A DNA stretch of 64,000 nucleotides, taken from assembly GCA_965223755.1 (NCBI GenBank), contig CBDCXF010000002.1:372001-436000 (forward strand), given 5' to 3'. Under the pieces are notes generated by a model. It saw nothing but the letters and a program-made list of their open reading frames with translations. It did no database searches and had not been told where the DNA came from. This document shows positions 31,459 through 38,533 of the stretch, piece by piece (positions within the stretch are counted from its first letter, which is position 1; every line of letters starts with the position of its first letter). A program made the position numbers and the translations under genes. Origin of the DNA: CBDCXF01 sp965223755 (lineage in GTDB: Bacteria > Acidobacteriota > Thermoanaerobaculia > Multivoradales > JAHEKO01).

Positions 31459-32078
31459 GCCAGCAAGAGCGTTACATCCAATCGGTCCACGAGCACGTCT
31501 TCGTTTGCCAAGAGGACTGGCTCGAACTGGAGGCTGACCTCAAGGCTCATTTTGCCGCCGATCGCGACAAAGACCGGACTGAGGCGGAAACCATCGCCCG
31601 CCTCGGTGATCCGGAAGAGGTCGCGGCTTCTGTCATGTCCGGACGGCAACTCGCCTTCGCCGGTTTCTGGCTGCGCGCCGTGGCGTTTCTCGTCGACTTC
31701 ATCCTGCTCGGAGTCGCCAGCTTGCCGGCCCTCATGATTCTGGGGCCTCTGGCAGCCGCGCTCGATCATGGCGATGGCAACGCCGTTTGGATGATTCTCA
31801 TCGGCGTCCCGATTGGAATCACCCTGCTCGGATTGTGGATCGTCTACTTTCCTCTCGCCGAAGCGCTCTACGGCAAAACCCTTGGCAAACATCTCTTCGG
31901 CCTACGCGTCCTGACCGAATCGGGCACCCGCATCAGCGCCGGTCAAGCAATTCTGCGCCGGCTGCCCTTTTACCTCGAGATCTTCGTCATCGACGCCCTG
32001 TTCGCACCCTTCACGGACAAGAAACAGCGCGCCTTCGACATGGTGGCGAAGACAGTGGTGGTTCGCGATCACGCATAG
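31455..32078 (+). CDS. HAAS-domain plus RDD-family membrane protein
   Basis: A 207-residue protein. Residues 1-65 resemble the HAAS/DUF1700 cytoplasmic module that is typically coupled to PadR regulators (ELEADLKAHFAADRDKDRTEAETIARLGDPEEVA). Residues 70-200 form an RDD domain with three or four helices: the motif RAVAFLVDFILLG, then GITLLGLWIVYFPLAEALYGKTLGKHLFGLRV and RRLPFYLEIFVIDALFAP. RDD proteins are predicted ion or small-molecule transporters. It probably senses or adapts the membrane under PadR control. A BIME element follows the stop codon. Confidence 0.85.
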   Translation: MSQQERYIQSVHEHVFVCQEDWLELEADLKAHFAADRDKDRTEAETIARLGDPEEVAASVMSGRQLAFAGFWLRAVAFLVDFILLGVASLPALMILGPLAAALDHGDGNAVWMILIGVPIGITLLGLWIVYFPLAEALYGKTLGKHLFGLRVLTESGTRISAGQAILRRLPFYLEIFVIDALFAPFTDKKQRAFDMVAKTVVVRDHA

Positions 32079-32087
32079 CGAGGAGCC

Positions 32088-32137
32088 GTAGGAGAGGGGT
32101 TTACCCCCTCCCAGGCGGGCCTAAAGCCCGCCCCTAC
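32088..32137. repeat. BIME: two inverted GTAG-type REP units
   Basis: The plus strand starts GTAGGAGAGGGGTTTACCCC. The minus strand of the other end starts GTAGGGGCGGGCTTTAGGCC, with a perfect GGCGGGC/GCCCGCC stem. It abuts the stop codon of the AtuA C-terminal-type gene. Confidence 0.75.
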
Positions 32138-32460
32138 AGAAGATCTTCGGGCACGTCCATCTCCATCGTCAGCAACCCCTGACCGTGGGTCTTGCCCTGG
32201 GCGTCGGTCTTGAGGCTTTCGGTGCCGCCACCGCCAAGGGAGTCGTGGAGAATGAAGTTGAGGGCCCGCAGATTGGGCACTTCGTAGCGATCAACTTTGC
32301 CCTTGCAAACATCGCGGAAGTGCTCTTTGACCCGCTCCTCGGTCAATTCACGGACGAGGAATTCATAGATGGCGTCGGTGCGGGCGATGATGCCGACGTT
32401 GGAGCCGTCGCCCTTGTCGCCGGAGCGGGCGTTGGCCAGTTCGTAGAGGCGGACCCGCAC
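32134..32460 (-). CDS. AtuA C-terminal-domain-like protein
   Basis: A 108-residue protein if started at the GTG at 32460 (MRVRLYELANARSGDKGDGSNVGI). The motif ARSGDKGDGSNVGIIAR and the following LRALNFILHDSLGGGGTESL are those of the small domain that, in other bacteria, is either fused to or encoded beside AtuA/DUF1446 proteins. Here it is a separate gene, one base after the AtuA stop. It probably forms a two-subunit enzyme with AtuA in acyclic terpene or branched acyl-CoA degradation. The biochemical step is not established. Confidence 0.85.
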   Translation of the reverse strand: MRVRLYELANARSGDKGDGSNVGIIARTDAIYEFLVRELTEERVKEHFRDVCKGKVDRYEVPNLRALNFILHDSLGGGGTESLKTDAQGKTHGQGLLTMEMDVPEDLL

Positions 32461-32461
32461 T

Positions 32462-33841
32462 CTAGACCTCCTCGACCGTAACACCGACGTGATCTTCGAC
32501 TTCGTGACGCGCCAGCAAGGCGGGCCAGTAGGCCATGACCCGCTGGGGTTTGGGACGGCCTCCAGCAAAGCCGGTGACGCCCGGCGGCCCTGAAGTCACC
32601 AAGGGGGCGATCTCCTTGCCAAACCGTGCCACCTTTTCGAAGTCGGTGTCGCGCACCCCGAGCCTGAGGACGACCTCGGGCGGATCCTCGGGAGCTTCCA
32701 GCACCCCCGGCAGGCAAGAATCGACGCCCTGGTACTCCTCAGAACGATTGTCGTCGTCGAATTCGATACCGGCCTTGGCCAAACGCTTCCAAACTACTTC
32801 TGCGGAGAGGCGCGCCTTCTCGATCGCGCGCGGCCCCGAGATGGTGACCTGCCCGGAGGCCTTGAAGCCGGCGAGGTAGGTCGCCGAAAGCTTGAGCGTC
32901 TCGGTGCGCGGCATGCCCTGGATACCGGACACCCGGACCCGATCCTCACCTTCCTGGGTCAACTGGGCGCTGGTGAAGTCGGCAATAACGTCGGGGGTGA
33001 TATAGCCGTCTGGGTCGCCCATTTCGTAGAGCAACTGCTCGGAAACCGTATCGACGGTGACCATGCCGCCGGTGCCCGGATGTTTGGTGACCACGAACTC
33101 GCCGCTCTCTTCCGCCTCGATGACCGGGTAGCCGACGTTCCACAGGTCCGGCACCTCCCACCAGCGGCTGAAGTTTCCGCCGGTGCACTGGGGGCCGCAC
33201 TCGATGATGTGACCGGCGATGGTGCCAGCGGCAAGTCGATTCCAGTCATCTTCGGCCCAGCCGAACTCGTGCATCAATGGCGCGAGGGCCAGAGCGGTGT
33301 CGGTGACGCGTCCGCACAGCACGATGTCGGCGCCTTGATCGAGTGCCTCGACCACGCCGCGCGCGCCGAGATAGGCGTTGGCGCTCGAGAAGCTGTCGAG
33401 CAGCGGTTCCATCGCCTCGCCGGTCTCCATGTTGCGCATCTCGTGGCCGCCCTCGATGAGCTCGGGCAGCCGATCGAGGATGTCGTCCCCCTCGACCACG
33501 CCGACTTTGAGGTCGGTGATGCCGAGATCCCGCGCCACCTGGAAGACCCCTTCTCGACAACCCACCGGATTGAGACCTCCGGCGTTGGTGATCACCTTGA
33601 CCCCGCGTTCGCGAATCTCCGGCAGCGTACGGCGAATGAAGTCAACGAAATCTCGCGCGAAGCCCGCCGAAGGGTCCTTGAGTTTCTGCCGCATCATGAT
33701 CGACAGCGTCACTTCGGCCAGGTAGTCGAGACCCATGTAGTCGATCGGACCGCCCCGCAAAAGATCCACTGGAGCGTCGATCGAGTCGCCCCAAAATCCC
33801 TGTCCGTTGGCAATGCGTACGGTCTTACTCAGGCAACTCAC
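32462..33841 (-). CDS. AtuA/DUF1446-family protein
   Basis: A 459-residue protein if begun at the GTG at 33841. The family opening VRIANGQGFWGDSIDAPVDLLRGGPIDYMGLDYLAEVTL and the TNAGGLNPVGC and VLCGRVTDTALALAPL blocks are intact. Acyclic-terpene-utilisation proteins occur in citronellol/geraniol and leucine-type degradation clusters with acyl-CoA carboxylases, as here. The frame stays open into the adjacent IS3 element, so the GTG next to the IS end is the only plausible native-length start. The insertion separates the gene from its natural upstream promoter, and its expression may now depend on the IS. Confidence 0.88.
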   Translation of the reverse strand: MSCLSKTVRIANGQGFWGDSIDAPVDLLRGGPIDYMGLDYLAEVTLSIMMRQKLKDPSAGFARDFVDFIRRTLPEIRERGVKVITNAGGLNPVGCREGVFQVARDLGITDLKVGVVEGDDILDRLPELIEGGHEMRNMETGEAMEPLLDSFSSANAYLGARGVVEALDQGADIVLCGRVTDTALALAPLMHEFGWAEDDWNRLAAGTIAGHIIECGPQCTGGNFSRWWEVPDLWNVGYPVIEAEESGEFVVTKHPGTGGMVTVDTVSEQLLYEMGDPDGYITPDVIADFTSAQLTQEGEDRVRVSGIQGMPRTETLKLSATYLAGFKASGQVTISGPRAIEKARLSAEVVWKRLAKAGIEFDDDNRSEEYQGVDSCLPGVLEAPEDPPEVVLRLGVRDTDFEKVARFGKEIAPLVTSGPPGVTGFAGGRPKPQRVMAYWPALLARHEVEDHVGVTVEEV

Positions 33842-34719
33842 CCCAATGCTGGACCACTCGATTTGCGAAAAATCGGAATCTTCGGGCTTTGCTTGGAGCT
33901 TGCTCCGGCCCGATATCGGGCCGGAGTAAGCTGACCCAAACTCCCGTGCGGCCTGTCGTTGTTGTACTCCTCTTTCCAATCCTCGAGGATGCCCTTTGCC
34001 TCCCCAAGGCTTCGAAACCAATGTTGCGATAAGCACTCTCGCCTGACCAGGCTGTTGAAGGCCTCGATGTGGGCGTTGTCCCCAGGTTTGCCGGGGCGTG
34101 AGAAGTCGAGTTTCACCTTGTTCCAGTATGCCCAGGCGTCAAGTGCCTTCGACGTAAATTCCGTCCCATTGTCGACGAAGATGCACTCAGGAAGCGGCCG
34201 CGACTCAGATACATCGGCCAGTACCTGAGCCACCCCAGCCCCAGTGAATCCCGTTGCAGTGCGCAGTGCCAAGCACTCGCGCGTGAATACATCGATCAAA
34301 GTGAAGATCCTCAATCTGCGCCCGTTGGCCAACGCATCGTGCATGAAATCCATGGACCAGCATTGGTTGGCGCGGGTTGGCTCCATACGGGCACTCCTGC
34401 CTACAGCGCTCTTTCGTCGCCGAGGCTTCTTGCGCCGTAGCGAAAGCCCTTCTTCACGGTACAAGCGATGCACCAGCTTGTGATTCACCTTCCAGCCCTC
34501 CCGGCGCAAGTATGTGTGAACCGTACGATATCCGGCGTAGGTGCGGACACTGGCGATCTCACGAATCCGCATGCGCAAAGGCTCTCGGGGGTCCTTTCGA
34601 CTCTTGTAGTAGAACATTGATCGGGGCAAACCGGTTGCCAGACAGGCCCGCCGCGCACTGGTATTGAACGCCTCCTGTGCCCATTTGGCAACTTGGCGCA
34701 GCGCGGCGGGCCTTACCAT
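33838..34719 (-). CDS. IS3-family transposase OrfB (DDE integrase domain)
   Basis: A 293-residue product if read alone. The N-terminal helical part (RRACLATGLPRSMFYYKSR and RTYAGYRTVHTYLRREGWKVN) precedes a DDE catalytic core. The acidic triad is carried by WSMDFMHD, IFVDNGTEF and GDNAHIEAFNSLVRREC. It catalyses IS excision and integration. The gene starts inside the orfA end, where a run of seven A residues (minus strand, 34719-34725) just before the ATG provides a -1 slippage site for an OrfAB fusion. Its TGA stop lies at the extreme IS end, overlapping the atuA GTG. It appears intact. Confidence 0.92.
   Translation of the reverse strand: MVRPAALRQVAKWAQEAFNTSARRACLATGLPRSMFYYKSRKDPREPLRMRIREIASVRTYAGYRTVHTYLRREGWKVNHKLVHRLYREEGLSLRRKKPRRRKSAVGRSARMEPTRANQCWSMDFMHDALANGRRLRIFTLIDVFTRECLALRTATGFTGAGVAQVLADVSESRPLPECIFVDNGTEFTSKALDAWAYWNKVKLDFSRPGKPGDNAHIEAFNSLVRRECLSQHWFRSLGEAKGILEDWKEEYNNDRPHGSLGQLTPARYRAGASSKQSPKIPIFRKSSGPALG
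33897..33932. repeat. 36-bp near-perfect palindrome in the 3' part of orfB
   Basis: The left arm AGCTTGCTCCGGCCCGAT and its near-perfect inverse form a stem with one mismatch in eighteen pairs. It sits in the last 30 codons of orfB and could form a strong hairpin in either transcript. Confidence 0.75.
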
Positions 34720-34988
34720 TTTTTTCGCAGTGACTCCTGCAAGATCGAACGATCCAGGCTCAGGTCCGCAACCAGCTGCTTCAAGCGCCTATTCTCGTCA
34801 CGTAGCTGTCTTAGCTCACGGACCTCCGGCACTCCCAAGGAGCCGTACATCTTTTTCCAGCGGTAAAACGTCGCCTGGCTGACGCCGAGCTTGCGGCAAA
34901 TATCACTCACCCGAGTCCCAGATTCGGCTTGGCGCAGAGCCATCGTGATTTGCTCTTCGCTGAACTTGCTCTTCCTCATCAAAAACAT
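34713..34988 (-). CDS. IS3-family transposase OrfA (HTH)
   Basis: A 91-residue protein of the IS3 OrfA type: the helix-turn-helix KFSEEQITMALRQAESGTRVSDICRKLGVSQATFYRWKK is followed by a leucine-zipper-like helix (LRQLRDENRRLKQLVADLSLD). It binds the IS ends. The frame ends in LRKKW then TAA, overlapping the orfB start. The A7 run at this point suggests programmed -1 frameshifting. An ATG three codons in (MRKSKFSEE) is the commoner family start. Confidence 0.92.
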   Translation of the reverse strand: MFLMRKSKFSEEQITMALRQAESGTRVSDICRKLGVSQATFYRWKKMYGSLGVPEVRELRQLRDENRRLKQLVADLSLDRSILQESLRKKW

Positions 34989-35170
34989 CTCCTCTCCGGC
35001 CTACTTGAAGACCGACTTTACGAGAGTCGATGTGGTCCAACTTACAGGGTCAAGAGCCCTCACGCGTTGAAGGGTAGCAGTAGTCGTGGCACGCTTTCTC
35101 AACTTGCAAAGCTAAACCCTAAGGTGCGAAAATTAGCTCAAAGGACTGGGAATTCTCGGTCGACAAAATG

Positions 35171-35196
35171 CCTCGGTGAACACCGGGGCTTTTTGT
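35171..35196 (-). terminator. Rho-independent terminator of the DUF3800 gene
   Basis: The stem CCCCGGTG/CACCGAGG with a 2-nt loop is flanked by A5 on one side and, in the minus direction, by CATTTTG. It stands directly after the DUF3800 stop codon. On the plus strand it is followed by CTTTTTG, so it can work both ways. The 120 bp between it and the IS hold nothing recognisable. Confidence 0.7.
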
Positions 35197-35198
35197 TA

Positions 35199-35951
35199 TT
35201 ACGGAAATATTTTGAGGCCATATCCCTCATAACGGCCTTGCCCGTCGCAATCGAGCTTCTTCTTTATTGTGTCCCACGCTCGATTCGGCTGCGCTGGATT
35301 CATGACATGGCGACCAATCGGCCTCGCGCACAGATCGGCAAGCTGAAGACCACTTGAGTTTACTTGCTTCGATGCAAACTGGACCCGAAGCGGCAACGAC
35401 TTGCTCCGGTAGTTCGCACCATCACAGATTCTCCGAAATTCTAGTTCTAGTTCGTCATCTTCTCTCTTTCCTCGGCTTTCGCAGACTACATAAACAAGTT
35501 TCTTTCCATTGCTACGCTTGTTCAAAAACATCGTGACTCGCTCCAGTCCAAAAGCCAGCGCGATTTCGTAAGGGTTTCGTGCGGCAGGGTGTTTTGAAGC
35601 CAAACGCTTCTTGTCGATCACCGCAGCGATAATTCTCATAGGCGCAGCGTCCAGGACTTCACCCAGGCTCGCGTAGAACGTCTCACGGACTTCAGCAGAT
35701 TCTTGAAGAAATTGGAACGGTTTCTTAGCTTTTCTGATATCGCGTTCGTGTAGAACAACCTGATCGTGGCCGAAATGTTCAAGCTTGAAGGCCGTGAGGC
35801 TTGATACAACACTTTTCGCGTATTCGGCCTTCTCAAAAATACAAAAAGCCAAAACGAAGATCGGATATTCCGGATCTATCGTCTCTAAGCCATGGTCTCC
35901 CGACTCGTCAACGTACACAACGTATTTTCCTAGGGTGGTATTGGTGACCAC
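35199..35951 (-). CDS. DUF3800-domain protein
   Basis: A 250-residue protein from the GTG at 35951. The DUF3800 signature is present: an N-terminal YVDESGDHGLE strand end and a C-terminal SGLQLADLCARPIGR, where acidic residues would form an RNase H-like metal site. Members are found in accessory and defence islands, and their activity is not established. Its base composition and codon use are less GC-rich than those of the carboxylase gene 13 bp upstream, so it is probably acquired. A GAGGGG site made from the mccB stop codon (TGAGGGG) stands 9 nt before the GTG. A terminator and an IS3 element follow. Confidence 0.82.
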   Translation of the reverse strand: MVTNTTLGKYVVYVDESGDHGLETIDPEYPIFVLAFCIFEKAEYAKSVVSSLTAFKLEHFGHDQVVLHERDIRKAKKPFQFLQESAEVRETFYASLGEVLDAAPMRIIAAVIDKKRLASKHPAARNPYEIALAFGLERVTMFLNKRSNGKKLVYVVCESRGKREDDELELEFRRICDGANYRSKSLPLRVQFASKQVNSSGLQLADLCARPIGRHVMNPAQPNRAWDTIKKKLDCDGQGRYEGYGLKIFP

Positions 35952-35964
35952 TTGAGAGAACCCC

Positions 35965-37659
35965 TCAGGTCTGCAGTACGCCGGTCTTGAACTCGGGTAG
36001 GTGCGCGTTGTGCGCGGCGGCGGCCAGCGACTGCGCCAGCACCCAGCGAGTGTCGGCGGGATCGATGATGGCGTCGACCCACAAGCGGGCCGCCGCATAG
36101 CGCGGATCGGCCGCGTCCTCGTAACGTTTGCGGATGCGGGCGAGCAGTTCGTTCTTCTCCTCGTCGGTGACGGCGTCGCCGCGATTCTTGAGTTGAATAG
36201 CGAGCAAGGTCTTGGAGGCCTGGTCGCCCCCCATCACCGCGATCGCCGCCGACGGCCAGGCATAGAGAAAACGGGCTCCGTAGGCCTTGCCGCACATGGC
36301 GTAGTTGCCGGCGCCAAAGGAATTGCCGGTAAACACAGTGATCTTGGGGACGACGCTGTTGGCGACGGCATTGACCATCTTGGCGCCGTCTTTGATGATC
36401 CCACCCCGCTCCGCACGACTGCCAACCATGAAACCGGTGACGTCCTGCAAGAAGATGAGGGGAATCCCTTTTTGGTTGCACAGCTCGACGAAGCGTGCCC
36501 CTTTGTCGGCAGCCTCTGAGTAGATGACGCCGCCGATCTGCAGTTCCTTCTCGGATGGCTGCGTCCCGGTGCGCTTCTCGACGATAGAGCGTTGGTTGGC
36601 GACAATGCCGACTGCCCAACCCTCGATCCAACCGGTGCCGCAGACCAGAGTTCGACCGTAGGTTTCTTTGTATTCGTCGAATTCCGACCCGTCCAGCAAA
36701 CGCGCCAAGATCTCCCGCGTCTCGTAGGGGCGCGAGCGGTCCGCCGGCAACACGCCGGTGATCTCCTCTGCGTCAAAGCGCGGGGATTCGGAACTGCGGC
36801 GCGCGAACGGCGCCGTGTCCGGGGTCGCAAGCTGAGCGAACTGGCTGCGGATCTTGGCCAGACAAGTGGCATCGTCGGGATGCCGGTGGTCGACCACACC
36901 GGACACATCGCACTGCACCACCGCGCCGCCCAACTCCTCGTTGTCGATCTGCTCGCCGATCGCCGCCTTCACCAAGTGGGAACCGGCGAGGAAGATCGAG
37001 CCAGTCCCTTCAACGATGTGGGCTTCGTCGCTCATGATCGGCAGATAGGCGCCGCCGGCAACGCAAGGCCCCATGATCGCCGCAATCTGAAGAATGCCTT
37101 CCGCCGAGAGGCGTGCATTGTTGTAAAAAGCGCGTCCGAAGTGCTCCTTGTCGGGAAAAATCTCGTCCTGCATGGGCAGGAAGACGCCCGCCGAGTCGAC
37201 CAGGTAGACGATCGGCAGCCGATTCTCGAGCGCAATCTCTTGTGCCCGCAGGACCTTTTTGCAGGTCATCGGAAACCAGGCGCCAGCTTTGACCGTGGCA
37301 TCGTTGGCGACGACGACCGCCTGCCTGCCGCTGATGGTGCCGAGACCGATGACTACGCCGGCCGCGGGCGCGCCGCCGTGCTCTTGGTAGAACCCTTCGG
37401 CGGCCCACAGGCCGAGTTCGAAGAATCGGCTCTCTGCATCACACAGGGCATCGATGCGCTCGCGGGCGGTCATCTTGCCTTTGGCACGGTGTTTGGCGAG
37501 TCGTTTCTCCCCTCCACCCTGCCGCAACTCGGCCTCGCGCTCCTGGATCTCGTCCAGCTTCTGGCGCCAGTGCGCCAGGCGCTCGGCGTAGCGGCCGTCT
37601 TTCTGCACTTGTGATTCAAGGGTGGATGATTTGAGAGTGGGTGATTCGAGAGAGGTCAC
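35965..37659 (-). CDS. acyl-CoA carboxylase carboxyltransferase (beta) subunit, MccB/LiuB/AtuC-like
   Basis: A 564-residue biotin-dependent carboxyltransferase with two crotonase-like halves. The N-terminal half contains ERIDALCDAESRFFELGLWAAEGFYQEHGGAPAAGVVIGLG and YLVDSAGVFLPMQDEIFPDKEHFGR. The C-terminal half has FLQDVTGFMVGSRAERGGIIKDGAKMV and MCGKAYGARFLYAWPSAAIAVMGG. These are the signatures of methylcrotonyl-CoA or geranyl-CoA carboxylase beta. The biotinylated alpha subunit is not in the window. AtuA-type genes downstream favour a leucine or acyclic-terpene pathway. The N-terminus has a short degenerate LESPTLKSSTLES repeat. Confidence 0.92.
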   Translation of the reverse strand: MTSLESPTLKSSTLESQVQKDGRYAERLAHWRQKLDEIQEREAELRQGGGEKRLAKHRAKGKMTARERIDALCDAESRFFELGLWAAEGFYQEHGGAPAAGVVIGLGTISGRQAVVVANDATVKAGAWFPMTCKKVLRAQEIALENRLPIVYLVDSAGVFLPMQDEIFPDKEHFGRAFYNNARLSAEGILQIAAIMGPCVAGGAYLPIMSDEAHIVEGTGSIFLAGSHLVKAAIGEQIDNEELGGAVVQCDVSGVVDHRHPDDATCLAKIRSQFAQLATPDTAPFARRSSESPRFDAEEITGVLPADRSRPYETREILARLLDGSEFDEYKETYGRTLVCGTGWIEGWAVGIVANQRSIVEKRTGTQPSEKELQIGGVIYSEAADKGARFVELCNQKGIPLIFLQDVTGFMVGSRAERGGIIKDGAKMVNAVANSVVPKITVFTGNSFGAGNYAMCGKAYGARFLYAWPSAAIAVMGGDQASKTLLAIQLKNRGDAVTDEEKNELLARIRKRYEDAADPRYAAARLWVDAIIDPADTRWVLAQSLAAAAHNAHLPEFKTGVLQT

Positions 37660-37833
37660 GATTGGTCCTGAGAGTCCGTAGCCAAAGTTGCGAGCCCGGG
37701 GCGATTATAGGTTGCTGGGCCATTCAGTCTTAATCCGGAGTGGCGGCAACTGCGGTGCCGGAAGTCTCGCTGCTAGCGCCTGCAAGAAAGGCGAACATCC
37801 GAGATGTGGGACGCGCAGCAGTACCTGCTCCTC

Positions 37834-37839
37834 TAGAAT
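37834..37839 (+). promoter_or_regulatory. candidate leaderless -10 element (TAGAAT) for moaD
   Basis: TAGAAT ends 7 nt before the ATG at 37847. An earlier ATG at 37838 overlaps the hexamer, so the second ATG fits a leaderless start better. Confidence 0.42.
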
Positions 37840-37846
37840 GACCCGC

Positions 37847-38092
37847 ATGACGACAAGGGTCATCCTCTTCGCCGGCCTGCGCGACGCCGTCGGCAGCGAC
37901 ACCGTCGAACTCGAGCTGGACACGGGCGCAACTGCCAGCGGACTTTGGGACCTCTTGGAGACCGCACATCCGAGCGCCGTCCCCTACCGCGATCGAGTCG
38001 CCTTCGCCGTCAACAACAAAATCATCAGCCCAGCCGACGAACTCGACGCTGGTGTTGAAGTCGCGATCCTGCCTCCCATTTCCGGCGGTTAA
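37847..38092 (+). CDS. moaD: molybdopterin synthase small subunit MoaD
   Basis: An 81-residue ubiquitin-fold protein ending in the obligatory Gly-Gly (ILPPISGG). It carries the C-terminal thiocarboxylate that donates sulfur to precursor Z in molybdenum-cofactor synthesis. The beta-grasp pattern is clear (VILFAGLRDAVGSDTVELEL at the start and AFAVNNKIISPADELDAGVEVAIL near the end). Its partner MoaE is encoded 15 bp downstream, and the activating enzyme MoeB 3 kb away on the other strand. An in-frame ATG three codons earlier is possible. Confidence 0.93.
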   Translation: MTTRVILFAGLRDAVGSDTVELELDTGATASGLWDLLETAHPSAVPYRDRVAFAVNNKIISPADELDAGVEVAILPPISGG

Positions 38093-38107
38093 CTTTCGAA
38101 TTCGTTC

Positions 38108-38533
38108 ATGGCTCGCGTTTTACTCTCCGATCGACCCCTCAATCCAGCCGGCGTGCGCGCCGAGGTCAGGGCCCACCACCAAGGCGCCGTCGTGGCTTTC
38201 CTGGGCACCGTTCGCAACTCGGGAGAGGGTGGCGAAGTCACTCACCTGATCTATGAGTGCCATAAGCCAATGGCACTCGTGGCTCTCAAGCGCATCGTCG
38301 CCGACGCTGAATCAACCGAAGGGGTCGCACTCGCCATCCATCACCGCTTGGGGCGGGTCTGCGTCGGAGAGGAGGCGGTGGTGATCGTCGCCGCAGCTCC
38401 GCACCGCGGCGACGCGTTCTCGGCGTGCTCCACAGCGCTGGAGCGACTCAAGCGCGAAGTACCAATCTGGAAGCAGGAACACTACGCCGACGGCTCGAGT
38501 ACCTGGCGCGAAGAGGAGCGGTTGGAACCGTAA
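38108..38533 (+). CDS. moaE: molybdopterin synthase large subunit MoaE
   Basis: A 141-residue protein that forms the MoaD2-MoaE2 molybdopterin synthase and inserts the two dithiolene sulfurs. Diagnostic segments are GAVVAFLGTVRNSGEGGEVTHLIYECH, AIHHRLGRVCVGEEAVVIVAAAPHRGDAF and the terminal KREVPIWKQEHYADGSS, whose lysines line the active site. Length is normal. It is cotranscribed with moaD. The last 52 bp overlap the 3' end of the convergent gluzincin gene. Confidence 0.95.
   Translation: MARVLLSDRPLNPAGVRAEVRAHHQGAVVAFLGTVRNSGEGGEVTHLIYECHKPMALVALKRIVADAESTEGVALAIHHRLGRVCVGEEAVVIVAAAPHRGDAFSACSTALERLKREVPIWKQEHYADGSSTWREEERLEP

Larger units (their letters stand above)
33838..35052 (-). 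mobile_element. IS3-family insertion sequence (orfA/orfB)
   Basis: About 1.2 kb containing overlapping orfA and orfB. The ends are imperfect inverted repeats: minus-strand right end TGACCCTGTAAGTTGGACCA versus plus-strand left end TCACCCCAATGCTGGACCAC. TGGACCAC is shared exactly. The outer limits are uncertain by about 10 bp, and no matching target duplication is visible, so one end may have been altered. It lies between the DUF3800 gene and atuA. Confidence 0.8.

Noticed and set aside
35047..35170. tRNA or tmRNA remnant beside the IS3 element
   Set aside because: I could not fold a cloverleaf or find a T-loop GTTCRANNC. The strong hairpin is better explained as the DUF3800 terminator.
38482..38533. 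Frameshift at the moaE end
   Set aside because: The overlap is between convergent genes. Both C-termini are complete and family-like (MoaE) or open to a normal stop (gluzincin).
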